From contig CAMWHX010000010.1 of NCBI GenBank assembly GCA_947174155.1, positions 1 through 12,335 on the forward strand: 12,335 nt of DNA. Direction: 5' to 3'. The DNA comes from an uncultured Porphyromonadaceae bacterium. GTDB taxonomy: Bacteria; Bacteroidota; Bacteroidia; Bacteroidales; Muribaculaceae. The position numbers were made by a program, and so were the translations under genes. The notes below the pieces were generated by a model. That model saw only the letters and a program-made list of their open reading frames with translations, was not told the DNA's origin and did not search any database. This document shows, in pieces, positions 1 to 7,507 of this stretch. Position 1 is the stretch's first letter. The number at the start of each line of letters is the position of its first letter.

Positions 1-21
1 TTTTAGGGTGAGGTCGTGTGA

Positions 22-69
22 TTTTTAACCTATGTTCAGTAGATATTTGGATTTATTTCATTAAATTTG
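22..69 (+). promoter_or_regulatory. Putative promoter of the 628-aa secreted protein gene
   Basis: A perfect Bacteroidetes -7 box, TAAATTTG, lies at 62-69. The usual -33 TTTG at the right distance is missing. In its place, ending 21 nt upstream of the -7 box, is TATGTTCAGT (31-40), within a longer element at 22-40. The same element recurs before the M6 protease gene at almost the same spacing, which is the main reason to believe it. Transcription would start near 75, giving a leader of about 110 nt. That leader contains short possible stems (CCGGG 73-77 with CCCGG 84-88; GAAGC 138-142 with GCTTC 152-156), but no riboswitch that I recognise. Confidence 0.5.
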
Positions 70-186
70 CGACCGGGAAGTTCCCCGGAATCCGCCGATT
101 GGTGACATTCTGTCTTTACCCGGACCTCTTGTCAGCCGAAGCGGATAACAGGCTTCCCCTAATAGTAAACCAATAAACCACTAACT

Positions 187-2073
187 ATGCACTACACTTA
201 CGCATCTCTCTTGCTTGCCGGCATTTTGGCGGTTGGAGCCGGTCAGCCTGTCATGGCCCAAGTCTCCGCTCCCGTGCAGACGGCCCGGGTGTCCCCTGTA
301 GCCGACTATCTGACACCTCCCAACGCCGTGACACTCGAATGTCAGTTTTCGGTCGTGGACAATAACCCCGTCATCAAGGGCAGTATCCTTCTTCCCACCC
401 ACACCGAGGGTAACTGGTGGGAGGATATCCCTTCTCAGGAGATAACCACACCTCTGACACGCCTCCTGGTCGTGCGTTACGAACCCAATAATCCCGACGG
501 TCCGAAGACAATCATCATGGAGAAGACCAATGTCATGCCGGGAGCAACCCTGTCATTTGTAGACACGGAAATATCCGCCGGCGAGACCTGGGAATATGCC
601 GCTAACGTATGGTTGGGTGATCAGGTATCTACCAATGAATGGGGACAGGGCACCTCTACCGTACTTGCCGGGTTCCGTCCTAAGGATATCTCCGACATGG
701 TCGGTGAGGCAGCTTCAATCACCGGTCCCATCACCCTCACCTTCTCCGCTCCTGACGGAGTCGACGAAGAGTGTGACATACCTTTCGTGCCCGCCTCTGT
801 ATGGATTACCCGTACCTTCGCTCCCCGCGATACCGAGGAGGGAGATGATGATGATATCGACTTCGCGCCCTCGCGTGAGCCGGTCGTAATCTGGCGTACC
901 GACAACGCCACCGCGGGCCAGGCCTTCACTGTAGTCGATGACAACGACGGCAAGCCCATGCCCAAGGGTGTATATACCTATACCGGCTACACCTCATGGC
1001 AGTGGGGTGAAAGTATGCCTTACAACGCCGTTACTATAGGACTCTTCGAGGACGCACCCGACTCCCCCACCAATGTGCGCGCTACTCTGACCGACGAGGG
1101 TGCTCTCATCACGTGGAAACCTTCGACCAAGGGTCAAGGGTATCCCGCAGGATATGTTGATCCGGCGACCCTGCGCTATGACGTATACCGCTACGAGGAT
1201 TACTCTCTGACGAAGCTCATTGCAGAGAATATCGCAGAGACCGAAGTAATCGACCCGCTCGATGATATCACGACTCTCCAGACGATGTCCTGGCGTGTGA
1301 TAGCCCATAATGATCTCGGCACCTCCGCATACGGTGGTATCACTCCGGCCATTGCAGTCGGTCCGGCTATCGAGATGCCTTTCGTCGAGACCTTCAGCAA
1401 ATATGATTATGACTATGCTGCCGACAATATCTGGTCTGTAGAACAGATTGACGATACTGATCTGCAGTGGTATGTCGGTGAACTGGCCTATGGTGAGAAT
1501 CCCAAGGGAGAATGGCTGAACTTCTATCCGCAGGGCTATCCCAACGCGAACCACGGCATGGCATATGTTTCGGTCAGCCAGTACGCCACTCCCGGCACAA
1601 CGGGCTACACAACTTCCCGTATGGACTTCAGCAAATATGCTACAGGACAGCTGACTTTCAGCTACTTCACTCACCCCGACGCTTCAGGCAAACTGGCTAT
1701 CGACCTAACATTCTTCGGCAGTCGTGAGCCCATGACCCTCTGGGAAGGCTCCCTCCGTGGCGAGGAAGAGGGTTGGAAACAGGAGACCGTATCCTTCTCA
1801 GGTCTCGACGATGTGGATATGATGCAGCTCCGTCTGCTCGCCACGCTTGAGAAATCAACCACCAACTGGTACATACCCATCATGGTGGATTATATCAAGC
1901 TGGAGGGTGTAGATTATGTAGGGGTTGACACACTTCCCGTCGATCAGAACGCCACTACGGAGTATTTCAACCTGCAGGGTATGCGTATCTCCAATCCCGC
2001 CAAGGGTCAGATCGTCATCCGCCGCGCCACAGGCGCCGACGGTCGCACATCGACCACCAAGGTAATTTACTGA
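187..2073 (+). CDS. Secreted FN3 / jelly-roll protein with T9SS-like C-terminal tail
   Basis: This 628-aa protein begins with a signal peptide (residues 1-24; hydrophobic core 7-18, likely cleavage after VMA), which fixes the ATG. Two Ig/FN3-like beta-rich regions (about 45-165 and 172-287) are followed by a clearer FN3 domain (about 292-390) carrying the motif AGYVDPATLRYDVYR. The second region contains an acidic patch, D220-D223. A jelly-roll of the choice-of-anchor J type spans about 396-575, opening with EMPFVETF. The last 50 residues (about 576-628) contain YFNLQGMRISNP and end KVIY. This resembles C-terminal tails common on exported Bacteroidales proteins and is probably a divergent T9SS sorting signal. 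No catalytic motif is visible, so an adhesive or carbohydrate/protein-binding surface role is inferred. The FN3 plus jelly-roll block closely matches one in the 1533-aa protein (residues 803-1066), suggesting common descent. No Shine-Dalgarno precedes the start, as is normal in Bacteroidetes. The exact substrate or partner cannot be read from the sequence. Confidence 0.88.
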   Translation: MHYTYASLLLAGILAVGAGQPVMAQVSAPVQTARVSPVADYLTPPNAVTLECQFSVVDNNPVIKGSILLPTHTEGNWWEDIPSQEITTPLTRLLVVRYEPNNPDGPKTIIMEKTNVMPGATLSFVDTEISAGETWEYAANVWLGDQVSTNEWGQGTSTVLAGFRPKDISDMVGEAASITGPITLTFSAPDGVDEECDIPFVPASVWITRTFAPRDTEEGDDDDIDFAPSREPVVIWRTDNATAGQAFTVVDDNDGKPMPKGVYTYTGYTSWQWGESMPYNAVTIGLFEDAPDSPTNVRATLTDEGALITWKPSTKGQGYPAGYVDPATLRYDVYRYEDYSLTKLIAENIAETEVIDPLDDITTLQTMSWRVIAHNDLGTSAYGGITPAIAVGPAIEMPFVETFSKYDYDYAADNIWSVEQIDDTDLQWYVGELAYGENPKGEWLNFYPQGYPNANHGMAYVSVSQYATPGTTGYTTSRMDFSKYATGQLTFSYFTHPDASGKLAIDLTFFGSREPMTLWEGSLRGEEEGWKQETVSFSGLDDVDMMQLRLLATLEKSTTNWYIPIMVDYIKLEGVDYVGVDTLPVDQNATTEYFNLQGMRISNPAKGQIVIRRATGADGRTSTTKVIY

Positions 2074-2091
2074 GCCCCCGAATAACCTCAG

Positions 2092-2144
2092 ATACAGACG
2101 AAGAGGCTCCGATGGACCATCCATCGGAGCCTCTTCGTCTGTAT
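2092..2144. terminator. Perfect 25-bp hairpin between convergent genes, likely bidirectional terminator
   Basis: Bases 2092-2116 and 2120-2144 are exact reverse complements, leaving a 3-nt CCA loop. The structure lies 18 nt past the stop of the 628-aa gene and 9 nt past the stop of the Crp-like gene, which face each other. It therefore probably ends both transcripts. Neither side has a T-run, so it is not a textbook intrinsic terminator. It could instead act mainly as a 3'-end stabiliser. Confidence 0.7.
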
Positions 2145-2153
2145 ATTACGGCG

Positions 2154-2726
2154 TCAGCACTTGGAGAGCTTGCGGCGCACACGGCTCAGGGTCTGGGGAG
2201 TGATCCCGAGGTATGAGGCAATGTATTGCAGCGGAATCCGGTTGAGTATGGCAAACGTACGCATACGCTGCAGGTTGGCATATCGCGTCAAGGCATCTCC
2301 ATGACCGAGGAAGGTGTAACGGCGTTCGAGCACGTACAGACCGTCACAGAGGTATCTACAGGCCCACAGGGCCCACTCGTGGCTCTTCTCGGTCAGGGCC
2401 TTGATATCATTGATTCGCGCCTGATACATCTCCACATCCGTCAGGGCTTCGACAGAGGCTATGGCCGGCTCTCCGGTTACAAAGGAGTGCATCGAAGCCA
2501 CGAGATCTCCATCTACCGCAAACCACCGTGTCTGCTCCCGCCCGTCGTCAAGGGCGAAATTACGCAGGCATCCTGACTTTATGAAGTAGAGGTGACGGGA
2601 AACCGCCCCCTCCTCTATGATCATAGTGCCCGGTCGTATGGACACAGGGGTCAGGAGGGGCTCCAGGAGTGAGAGTCCTTCGTCGCTCATGGGAGCCACA
2701 GATCGTATCATTTCAGCTATCTCCAT
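2154..2726 (-). CDS. Crp/Fnr-family transcriptional regulator
   Basis: This 190-aa protein has the standard Crp/Fnr build. It has an N-terminal cyclic-nucleotide-binding-like beta-roll (about 15-110, with IRPGTMIIEEGAVSRHLYFI and the glycine turn at SGCLR), a long dimerisation helix (about 112-138), and a C-terminal winged helix-turn-helix (about 160-188, QYIASYLGITPQTLSRVRRK). In the phosphate-binding stretch GEPAIASVEALTD the arginine that contacts cAMP in E. coli Crp is absent, so it probably does not bind cAMP in the classical way. There is no N-terminal cysteine cluster for an Fnr iron-sulfur centre. Its length and sequence style match the many Crp-like regulators of Bacteroidetes with unknown effectors. 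It has its own promoter upstream and faces a strong hairpin downstream, so it is monocistronic. Targets are unknown. Position between two exported-protein units makes these candidates, nothing more. Confidence 0.9.
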   Translation of the reverse strand: MEIAEMIRSVAPMSDEGLSLLEPLLTPVSIRPGTMIIEEGAVSRHLYFIKSGCLRNFALDDGREQTRWFAVDGDLVASMHSFVTGEPAIASVEALTDVEMYQARINDIKALTEKSHEWALWACRYLCDGLYVLERRYTFLGHGDALTRYANLQRMRTFAILNRIPLQYIASYLGITPQTLSRVRRKLSKC

Positions 2727-2761
2727 AGGTCAGCCGGCGTTGCATAGGGTGATTATCTCTG

Positions 2762-2793
2762 CAAAAGTAGATATTTCCTTTGGTATATGCAAA
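2762..2793 (-). promoter_or_regulatory. Promoter of the Crp-like regulator (Bacteroidetes type)
   Basis: Read on the minus strand, TTTG (2793-2790) is followed by exactly 20 nt and then TACTTTTG (2769-2762). This is a complete match to the Bacteroidetes primary-sigma pattern TTTG-N20-TAnnTTTG. The inferred start near 2756 gives a leader of about 30 nt before the ATG at 2726. The -33 TTTG is itself part of a second TAnnTTTG-like string (TATATTTG), which could be a weaker alternative box. Confidence 0.8.
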
Positions 2794-2813
2794 TATAGGA
2801 AGCTTATAAATGT

Positions 2814-2844
2814 AAAAAGGCGCCCCCGTCTGACCGGGAGCGCC
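2814..2844 (-). terminator. Intrinsic terminator of the M6 protease / giant protein operon
   Basis: On the minus strand a GC-rich stem, GGCGCTCCC (2844-2836) paired with GGGGGCGCC (2827-2819, one G-U), is followed directly by TTTTT (2818-2814). It sits 22 nt beyond the stop of the 1533-aa gene and before the regulator promoter. This is a canonical rho-independent terminator that separates the two units. Confidence 0.88.
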
Positions 2845-2866
2845 CTCTAACCAATTAATAATCCTA

Positions 2867-5800
2867 TTATCTTACAATAACCTTAAAGGTCTTGCCTTCG
2901 ACTGTCACGGTGTAGACTCCGGAGGAAACTGCGACACGCTGTACCGACTCGGCGGTAAGGTCGGCTATCACACGGCCTGCGAGGTCAGCCACACTGAGGT
3001 GCAAGCCCTCGGCTCCGCGTATCACGATGGCACCGGGTACGGTGGCCACACTCAGACCCTCGATGGCCTCAACACCGCTCAGGGAGATGCTGACACCCTT
3101 GGAGAGGCGTGACTCACCCTTATCGTAGACGGCTGTCACGGTGTAGACATGATCACCGCCGGGAGCCGTAGTGTCGACATACATCGGATCTGCCACGGGC
3201 TCATCAACTGTCAGGAGTTCGCCGTCACGATATACATTGTAGCCTATCAGAGAGAGCTCCTCGGGATAGTTGGAGAGACTGATGAATGTAAGGTCGTCCA
3301 CCATGAAGATGTAGCAGTCATCCGATACGCAGCGGATAGCGAAGTAACGTGCACCCTCGGGGAGATCGACTGTCACCTCATCCCATACGGTAGGAGCGGA
3401 ACGACGGTCACCGATCATCACGAAGTCCTCGATGGCGCTTCCGGTGGTAGAATAGTAGACCTCAAACTTCTCGTAACCGTATTCAGCTGTCTGCGACTTC
3501 ACGAAGAAGCTGATGGTCTGGGCGATGCCGGGTAGCATCGGGGAGATCAGCCAGTCGTCGTTGGGCTCATTCTCGGATGCGAAGCAGGCGAAGAACTGAT
3601 CATCGCTGTGGGGAGCCCAGTCAGTCGGAGTGCCATCGCCATACTCGGTGTCGATACCGGCGGCAGAGGGACTGAATACCATAAAGGCCATGGGCATACC
3701 GGCATTGGGATAACCGAGCATTCCGCCGGTGGGACCCTGGATACCGAAGGTGGTCTGCTTGTCGACGTCTACTGTCAGCCACTCACCGAAATTACGGATA
3801 GTGAAGGGGGTGTAATCCTCAACGTCGTCAGTCTTGGGACCGTCGCCGGGTGTGGGCATGACGGGTTCCTCCCATTCCAGAACGACATGATTGTCGTCGT
3901 CGACCTTACCGGTCAGAGACTCCACATAGGGGAGTGTCGGCAGGATGATATTGACAGGGATTGCGTTAGAGAGGTTGTCACCGGCAAACTCATCGCGGCC
4001 ATAGTCAGCACGGGCCTGAAGGATCACATCCTCCTTCCAGTTGAACTCGGGCACAACGTCGAAGTTCAGTGTGCGGACCTCATCAGGTTTCAGGCTCTTC
4101 ACCTCGGAGGTAGCGATCACGTCGCCGTCACGGAGCAGCTCCACATTGAAGGAGTCTACGACATCGATACCGGTATTCTCCACATTCACCTTGACGACAT
4201 TGGTGTCATATGCACGCATACGCTCGGGGGCTGTCAGCGTACCCATGGTGATGTTGTTCTCGAAGCGGTTCTTGACGCGGATGTTGTCAAGATGGATATT
4301 GGTATATCCGTAGGCCGAACGGGCCTCAAAAGACACCTGGATGTTCTTGCATCCGACAAACTGCGATAGGTCGACAGTGGTCTTGCGCCAGCAGGGATCG
4401 CCCGGGAGCGTCGACAGAGCAGCCGTAGTCATATGGACGGGCTCGCCGCCGTCGGGGATTACAAACATCTTGACGGTATCGAAAGCGTCGGGGGTGTCAT
4501 ACCACCAGAATTCAGCTACGGGAGTCGTAGCTCCGGTGAAGTCTATCATGCCGCTGGTCAGAGTGGCTGTATCCTCACCCTCCTCGGGCACGAACGATAC
4601 GAGACCGCCGTCGGGATCCTGCGACTCCACATCGGGATACTGACCTTCGAGACGAAGCACCCAATTACCCTCAACCCAATCGGGTTTCTGGACATCCCAC
4701 GGCTCATTGACGATAACACCACCGGCGAAGGTCTCGACGAAGGGCATCTCGAAGGGCTCACCTACGGCCACGACATTGGAAATCTGACCGTAGCCATAAC
4801 CGCCGGGAGACTGGGCATAGACATAGTAGGCATGGAATTCCTGACGGAAGCCGTAGGTCGGCACGTCATAATCGGTAAACGTCAGACCGGTCTCGGTAGT
4901 GGTGAGCTCCACCTCGTCCACAGCGCGAAGCACCGTGTAGGTAAGAGCCGAGGGATCATAGTAACCACCGTTTTCGCTCGACTCGGGAGCATCCCAGGTC
5001 AGCACTACGTCATTGCCACGGCGCACAGCACGCACATTCAGCGGGAGACCCGGACGGTCATGACCGACATAGACGGTCACCTTGGATTCGAAGCCGTCAC
5101 CCTCGCCATTGGTGCAGATCACCATATAGTTGTTGTCACCGTTGCGGGCACCGGTATCGGTATAGCTCATCTTGGAGCCGGGAGCGGTCGCATCAAGAGT
5201 TGCGATCACACGGTTTTCACGATAGATCTTGACCTTGTCGAGCTTGTCGATAGACTCGCCGTTGACAAGCTTGGTGGGAAGCACGAAGTCCAGCGTAGCT
5301 TCAAGAGTGCCGTTGGCACCTGCCGTAGCAGTCAGATCGGTGACAGCGGCGGGAGCACCTACCAGCGGACCTTCCTCCACCATCATCTCGTCAGCATAGA
5401 GATACATGGTGTCGGCCTTACTGCACGCATGGATACCGAAGTAGTAGATGCCGGGCTCGTCCACTGTCAGGAATCCTTCGAGCACGGGAGTCTCATCACC
5501 CTTTACGGTGACGGGAGCTACCACCGTGTAGGTCATACCCTCGGGGGTAGGCAGTGTGCCGGCCTTGATCTCGATACGCTCGGGATAATGGGTAGCATAG
5601 GAACGGGCACGAAGGTTGAAACGATAGACACGACCGGCTTCAAGTCTGAATGCAGGTGTCATCATCCAGTCGTCCATCGGCATCTTATAGCCGTTGGCGG
5701 GGCTGTACTTGATACGGGCTGCCGTCCAGATGGTGTCGAAATGCCAGGTCTCTCCGTCTCCGTTGGCATCCACCACGGTGAAGAGCTCGAAGTCCTCCTC

Positions 5801-7468
5801 GGTCTGGATACTGTTGAAATACGGTAGCTGGGCGATACCGACTCCGACATGGTTGGAGCTGAACATATCAAGACGTGTTCCCTTGTAGGAGGGCACGATC
5901 TCATACCAGTATGATGTAAGCTTACCGTTGGGATCCACGACGTCGGTAACCTCCGTCTCCGTGATCTCGTCGGCTATCTTGATATCCTCGGGCATACGGT
6001 ATACGGTGTAGGTCATACCCTGCGGGTCCACGTATCCACCGTGTACTGTCTTTGTGGGTGCCTGCCAGCTCACCTTCAGCTCACCCTCCACGTCACCCTT
6101 GGCCAGAGTGGCGGCAGCGGGAGAAACGGGCATATCCTCACCAATCCAGAACTGAGTCATCTTGATGGGGGAGGCTCCGACGGAGTTGGAGACTGTCACG
6201 GCTACGCGATATGATCCGGGTGCGGGCACGGAGATATGGGCCGTCACTGTCTCGCCGGGGTTAGTCTCGCCTCGGGCCTGCTCCTCCTCGTTGACGGTGA
6301 GCACATAGCTCAGGGGGCCTTCGACATTGCCTGACAGGTCGAAACGCTCCTTGGGGGCCAGGAACATAATATCACCCTCCAGGGCATCCTTATCGAAATC
6401 CATGATCAGGGTCTTGACGGCGGCGGGAGCTGCGTCATCTGCCTCGGGGACGGGGATAAACATACCGGTCAACTCCATATTGCGGGCCACGGTAGTCATG
6501 AAAGTGGTCTCGGCGGTCTTGGTGTCGACTGTGTAGATATTACCCTTGGCATTGGCTTCGATACACTCCCAGTAGAACACATCATTCCTGAGGTCAAAAC
6601 ATCCCGAAGCGGAATACATCGGGTAGCGGCCGGTATGACCGATAAGGGTACGGGCTCCGGTCTCCTTGTCAAATTGATACAGGTTGCCGTCAATACCGAT
6701 ACCGTAGACCTCACCTTTGGAGTTTACACCTACGGTCAGGATGATGATATCGAGGTCGACGAGCTTGCGGCGCTGGCCGGACTCGAGGTCGAGCACACCC
6801 ATGACCCAACCGTCGGCGTCGTCATTCATGAAGCATCCGTAGACATTACCTGTCGTCGGGTCATAGGCCATATCCTGCGCGATAGCTCCCGCCTTGACGG
6901 GGAGCGCACGTTCTATCTCCCAATCGGTGATATCGCAGGTGTACATGTTGGCGAGCACCATGCCCATGAAATTCATGTAGCTTACGAAGTGATACTTGCC
7001 GTTGGCAAACACACCTCCTCCGGTGACGATATAGTCATCGCCTACTGCCTCACCGCGGAGTGTGGAGCCGTCGCTCTTGTCAAAGGAATATATACCTACG
7101 GGCTGATTGTCGTTGGTCCAGTCATCGGCGAAGATCGCGCCGCCATAGATACGCGAGGCCTCGGCTGAGGTGACGTTTGCGGGAGCGAGCATTTCGGTAG
7201 GAGTCCATGAGGTCTTCCCCAGGTCGCCGGGTGAACGCTGTGATTTGAAGCTACGGAAGTCTCCGTTCTGAGCTTTGAGACGCGGAGCCATAAGAGCGGC
7301 CACCGGGTCTGCTCCGGCACGTGCTTTGGCACGGGAGACGGGTTGCTGCTTCGCTCCGTCATGCGGATGGACCCTGCCATACGCGGGAGCGACCGCTGAG
7401 GCACTCCCCGCGAGAAGGAGGGTTCCGAGTGCCGTCAGAGAAAGTCGTCTGATTGTGCTTGATTTCAT
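2867..7468 (-). CDS. Giant multidomain FN3 / jelly-roll surface protein with T9SS type A sorting domain
   Basis: A 1533-aa exported protein. A signal peptide (about 1-25, ending SASA) is followed by a linker and then a propeller-like region (about 105-340) with repeats such as YDPTTGNVYG, VNSKGEVYGI and IYTVDTKT. Next come a PKD/Ig-like domain (about 350-440), FN3 (about 445-545), choice-of-anchor J-like jelly-roll 1 (about 546-700, with TVVDANGDGETWHFD and DDWMMTPAF), FN3 (705-800), FN3 (803-903, GGYYDPSALTYTVLR), jelly-roll 2 (905-1066), and a CARDB-like domain (about 1075-1172). The last FN3 is split: strands at 1178-1203 and 1405-1462 flank jelly-roll 3 (about 1212-1396, WLISPML). The tail (1465-1533) is a T9SS type A sorting domain, with DLAGRVIADL, SGVYTVTV and a final FKVIVR. 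No enzyme signature is visible. By analogy with cleaved-adhesin and haemagglutinin domains it is probably a surface or secreted binding protein. It is second in an operon, 39 nt after the M6 protease, with an intrinsic terminator behind it. Confidence 0.9.
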   Translation of the reverse strand: MKSSTIRRLSLTALGTLLLAGSASAVAPAYGRVHPHDGAKQQPVSRAKARAGADPVAALMAPRLKAQNGDFRSFKSQRSPGDLGKTSWTPTEMLAPANVTSAEASRIYGGAIFADDWTNDNQPVGIYSFDKSDGSTLRGEAVGDDYIVTGGGVFANGKYHFVSYMNFMGMVLANMYTCDITDWEIERALPVKAGAIAQDMAYDPTTGNVYGCFMNDDADGWVMGVLDLESGQRRKLVDLDIIILTVGVNSKGEVYGIGIDGNLYQFDKETGARTLIGHTGRYPMYSASGCFDLRNDVFYWECIEANAKGNIYTVDTKTAETTFMTTVARNMELTGMFIPVPEADDAAPAAVKTLIMDFDKDALEGDIMFLAPKERFDLSGNVEGPLSYVLTVNEEEQARGETNPGETVTAHISVPAPGSYRVAVTVSNSVGASPIKMTQFWIGEDMPVSPAAATLAKGDVEGELKVSWQAPTKTVHGGYVDPQGMTYTVYRMPEDIKIADEITETEVTDVVDPNGKLTSYWYEIVPSYKGTRLDMFSSNHVGVGIAQLPYFNSIQTEEDFELFTVVDANGDGETWHFDTIWTAARIKYSPANGYKMPMDDWMMTPAFRLEAGRVYRFNLRARSYATHYPERIEIKAGTLPTPEGMTYTVVAPVTVKGDETPVLEGFLTVDEPGIYYFGIHACSKADTMYLYADEMMVEEGPLVGAPAAVTDLTATAGANGTLEATLDFVLPTKLVNGESIDKLDKVKIYRENRVIATLDATAPGSKMSYTDTGARNGDNNYMVICTNGEGDGFESKVTVYVGHDRPGLPLNVRAVRRGNDVVLTWDAPESSENGGYYDPSALTYTVLRAVDEVELTTTETGLTFTDYDVPTYGFRQEFHAYYVYAQSPGGYGYGQISNVVAVGEPFEMPFVETFAGGVIVNEPWDVQKPDWVEGNWVLRLEGQYPDVESQDPDGGLVSFVPEEGEDTATLTSGMIDFTGATTPVAEFWWYDTPDAFDTVKMFVIPDGGEPVHMTTAALSTLPGDPCWRKTTVDLSQFVGCKNIQVSFEARSAYGYTNIHLDNIRVKNRFENNITMGTLTAPERMRAYDTNVVKVNVENTGIDVVDSFNVELLRDGDVIATSEVKSLKPDEVRTLNFDVVPEFNWKEDVILQARADYGRDEFAGDNLSNAIPVNIILPTLPYVESLTGKVDDDNHVVLEWEEPVMPTPGDGPKTDDVEDYTPFTIRNFGEWLTVDVDKQTTFGIQGPTGGMLGYPNAGMPMAFMVFSPSAAGIDTEYGDGTPTDWAPHSDDQFFACFASENEPNDDWLISPMLPGIAQTISFFVKSQTAEYGYEKFEVYYSTTGSAIEDFVMIGDRRSAPTVWDEVTVDLPEGARYFAIRCVSDDCYIFMVDDLTFISLSNYPEELSLIGYNVYRDGELLTVDEPVADPMYVDTTAPGGDHVYTVTAVYDKGESRLSKGVSISLSGVEAIEGLSVATVPGAIVIRGAEGLHLSVADLAGRVIADLTAESVQRVAVSSGVYTVTVEGKTFKVIVR

Positions 7469-7507
7469 AAAAGGTATGTAATGTTAAGTGTTTATTTCTT
7501 CAATTGA

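Noticed and set aside
46..49. TTTG as the -33 box of the 628-aa gene promoter
   Set aside because: It is only 12 nt from the -7 box at 62-69, against the usual 19-21.
994..1674. A 226-codon open frame on the minus strand, opposite the 628-aa gene
   Set aside because: Antisense to FN3 and jelly-roll coding sequence, with no independent support.
3608..4369. A 253-codon open frame on the plus strand, opposite the giant protein gene
   Set aside because: Antisense shadow; the peptide is low-grade and shows no family resemblance, signal peptide or promoter.
4433..5827. A 464-codon open frame on the plus strand, opposite the giant protein gene
   Set aside because: It lies wholly antisense to a gene with clear domains, has no recognisable motif or promoter, and other long antisense frames occur opposite the same gene. 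This is a product of biased codon use.
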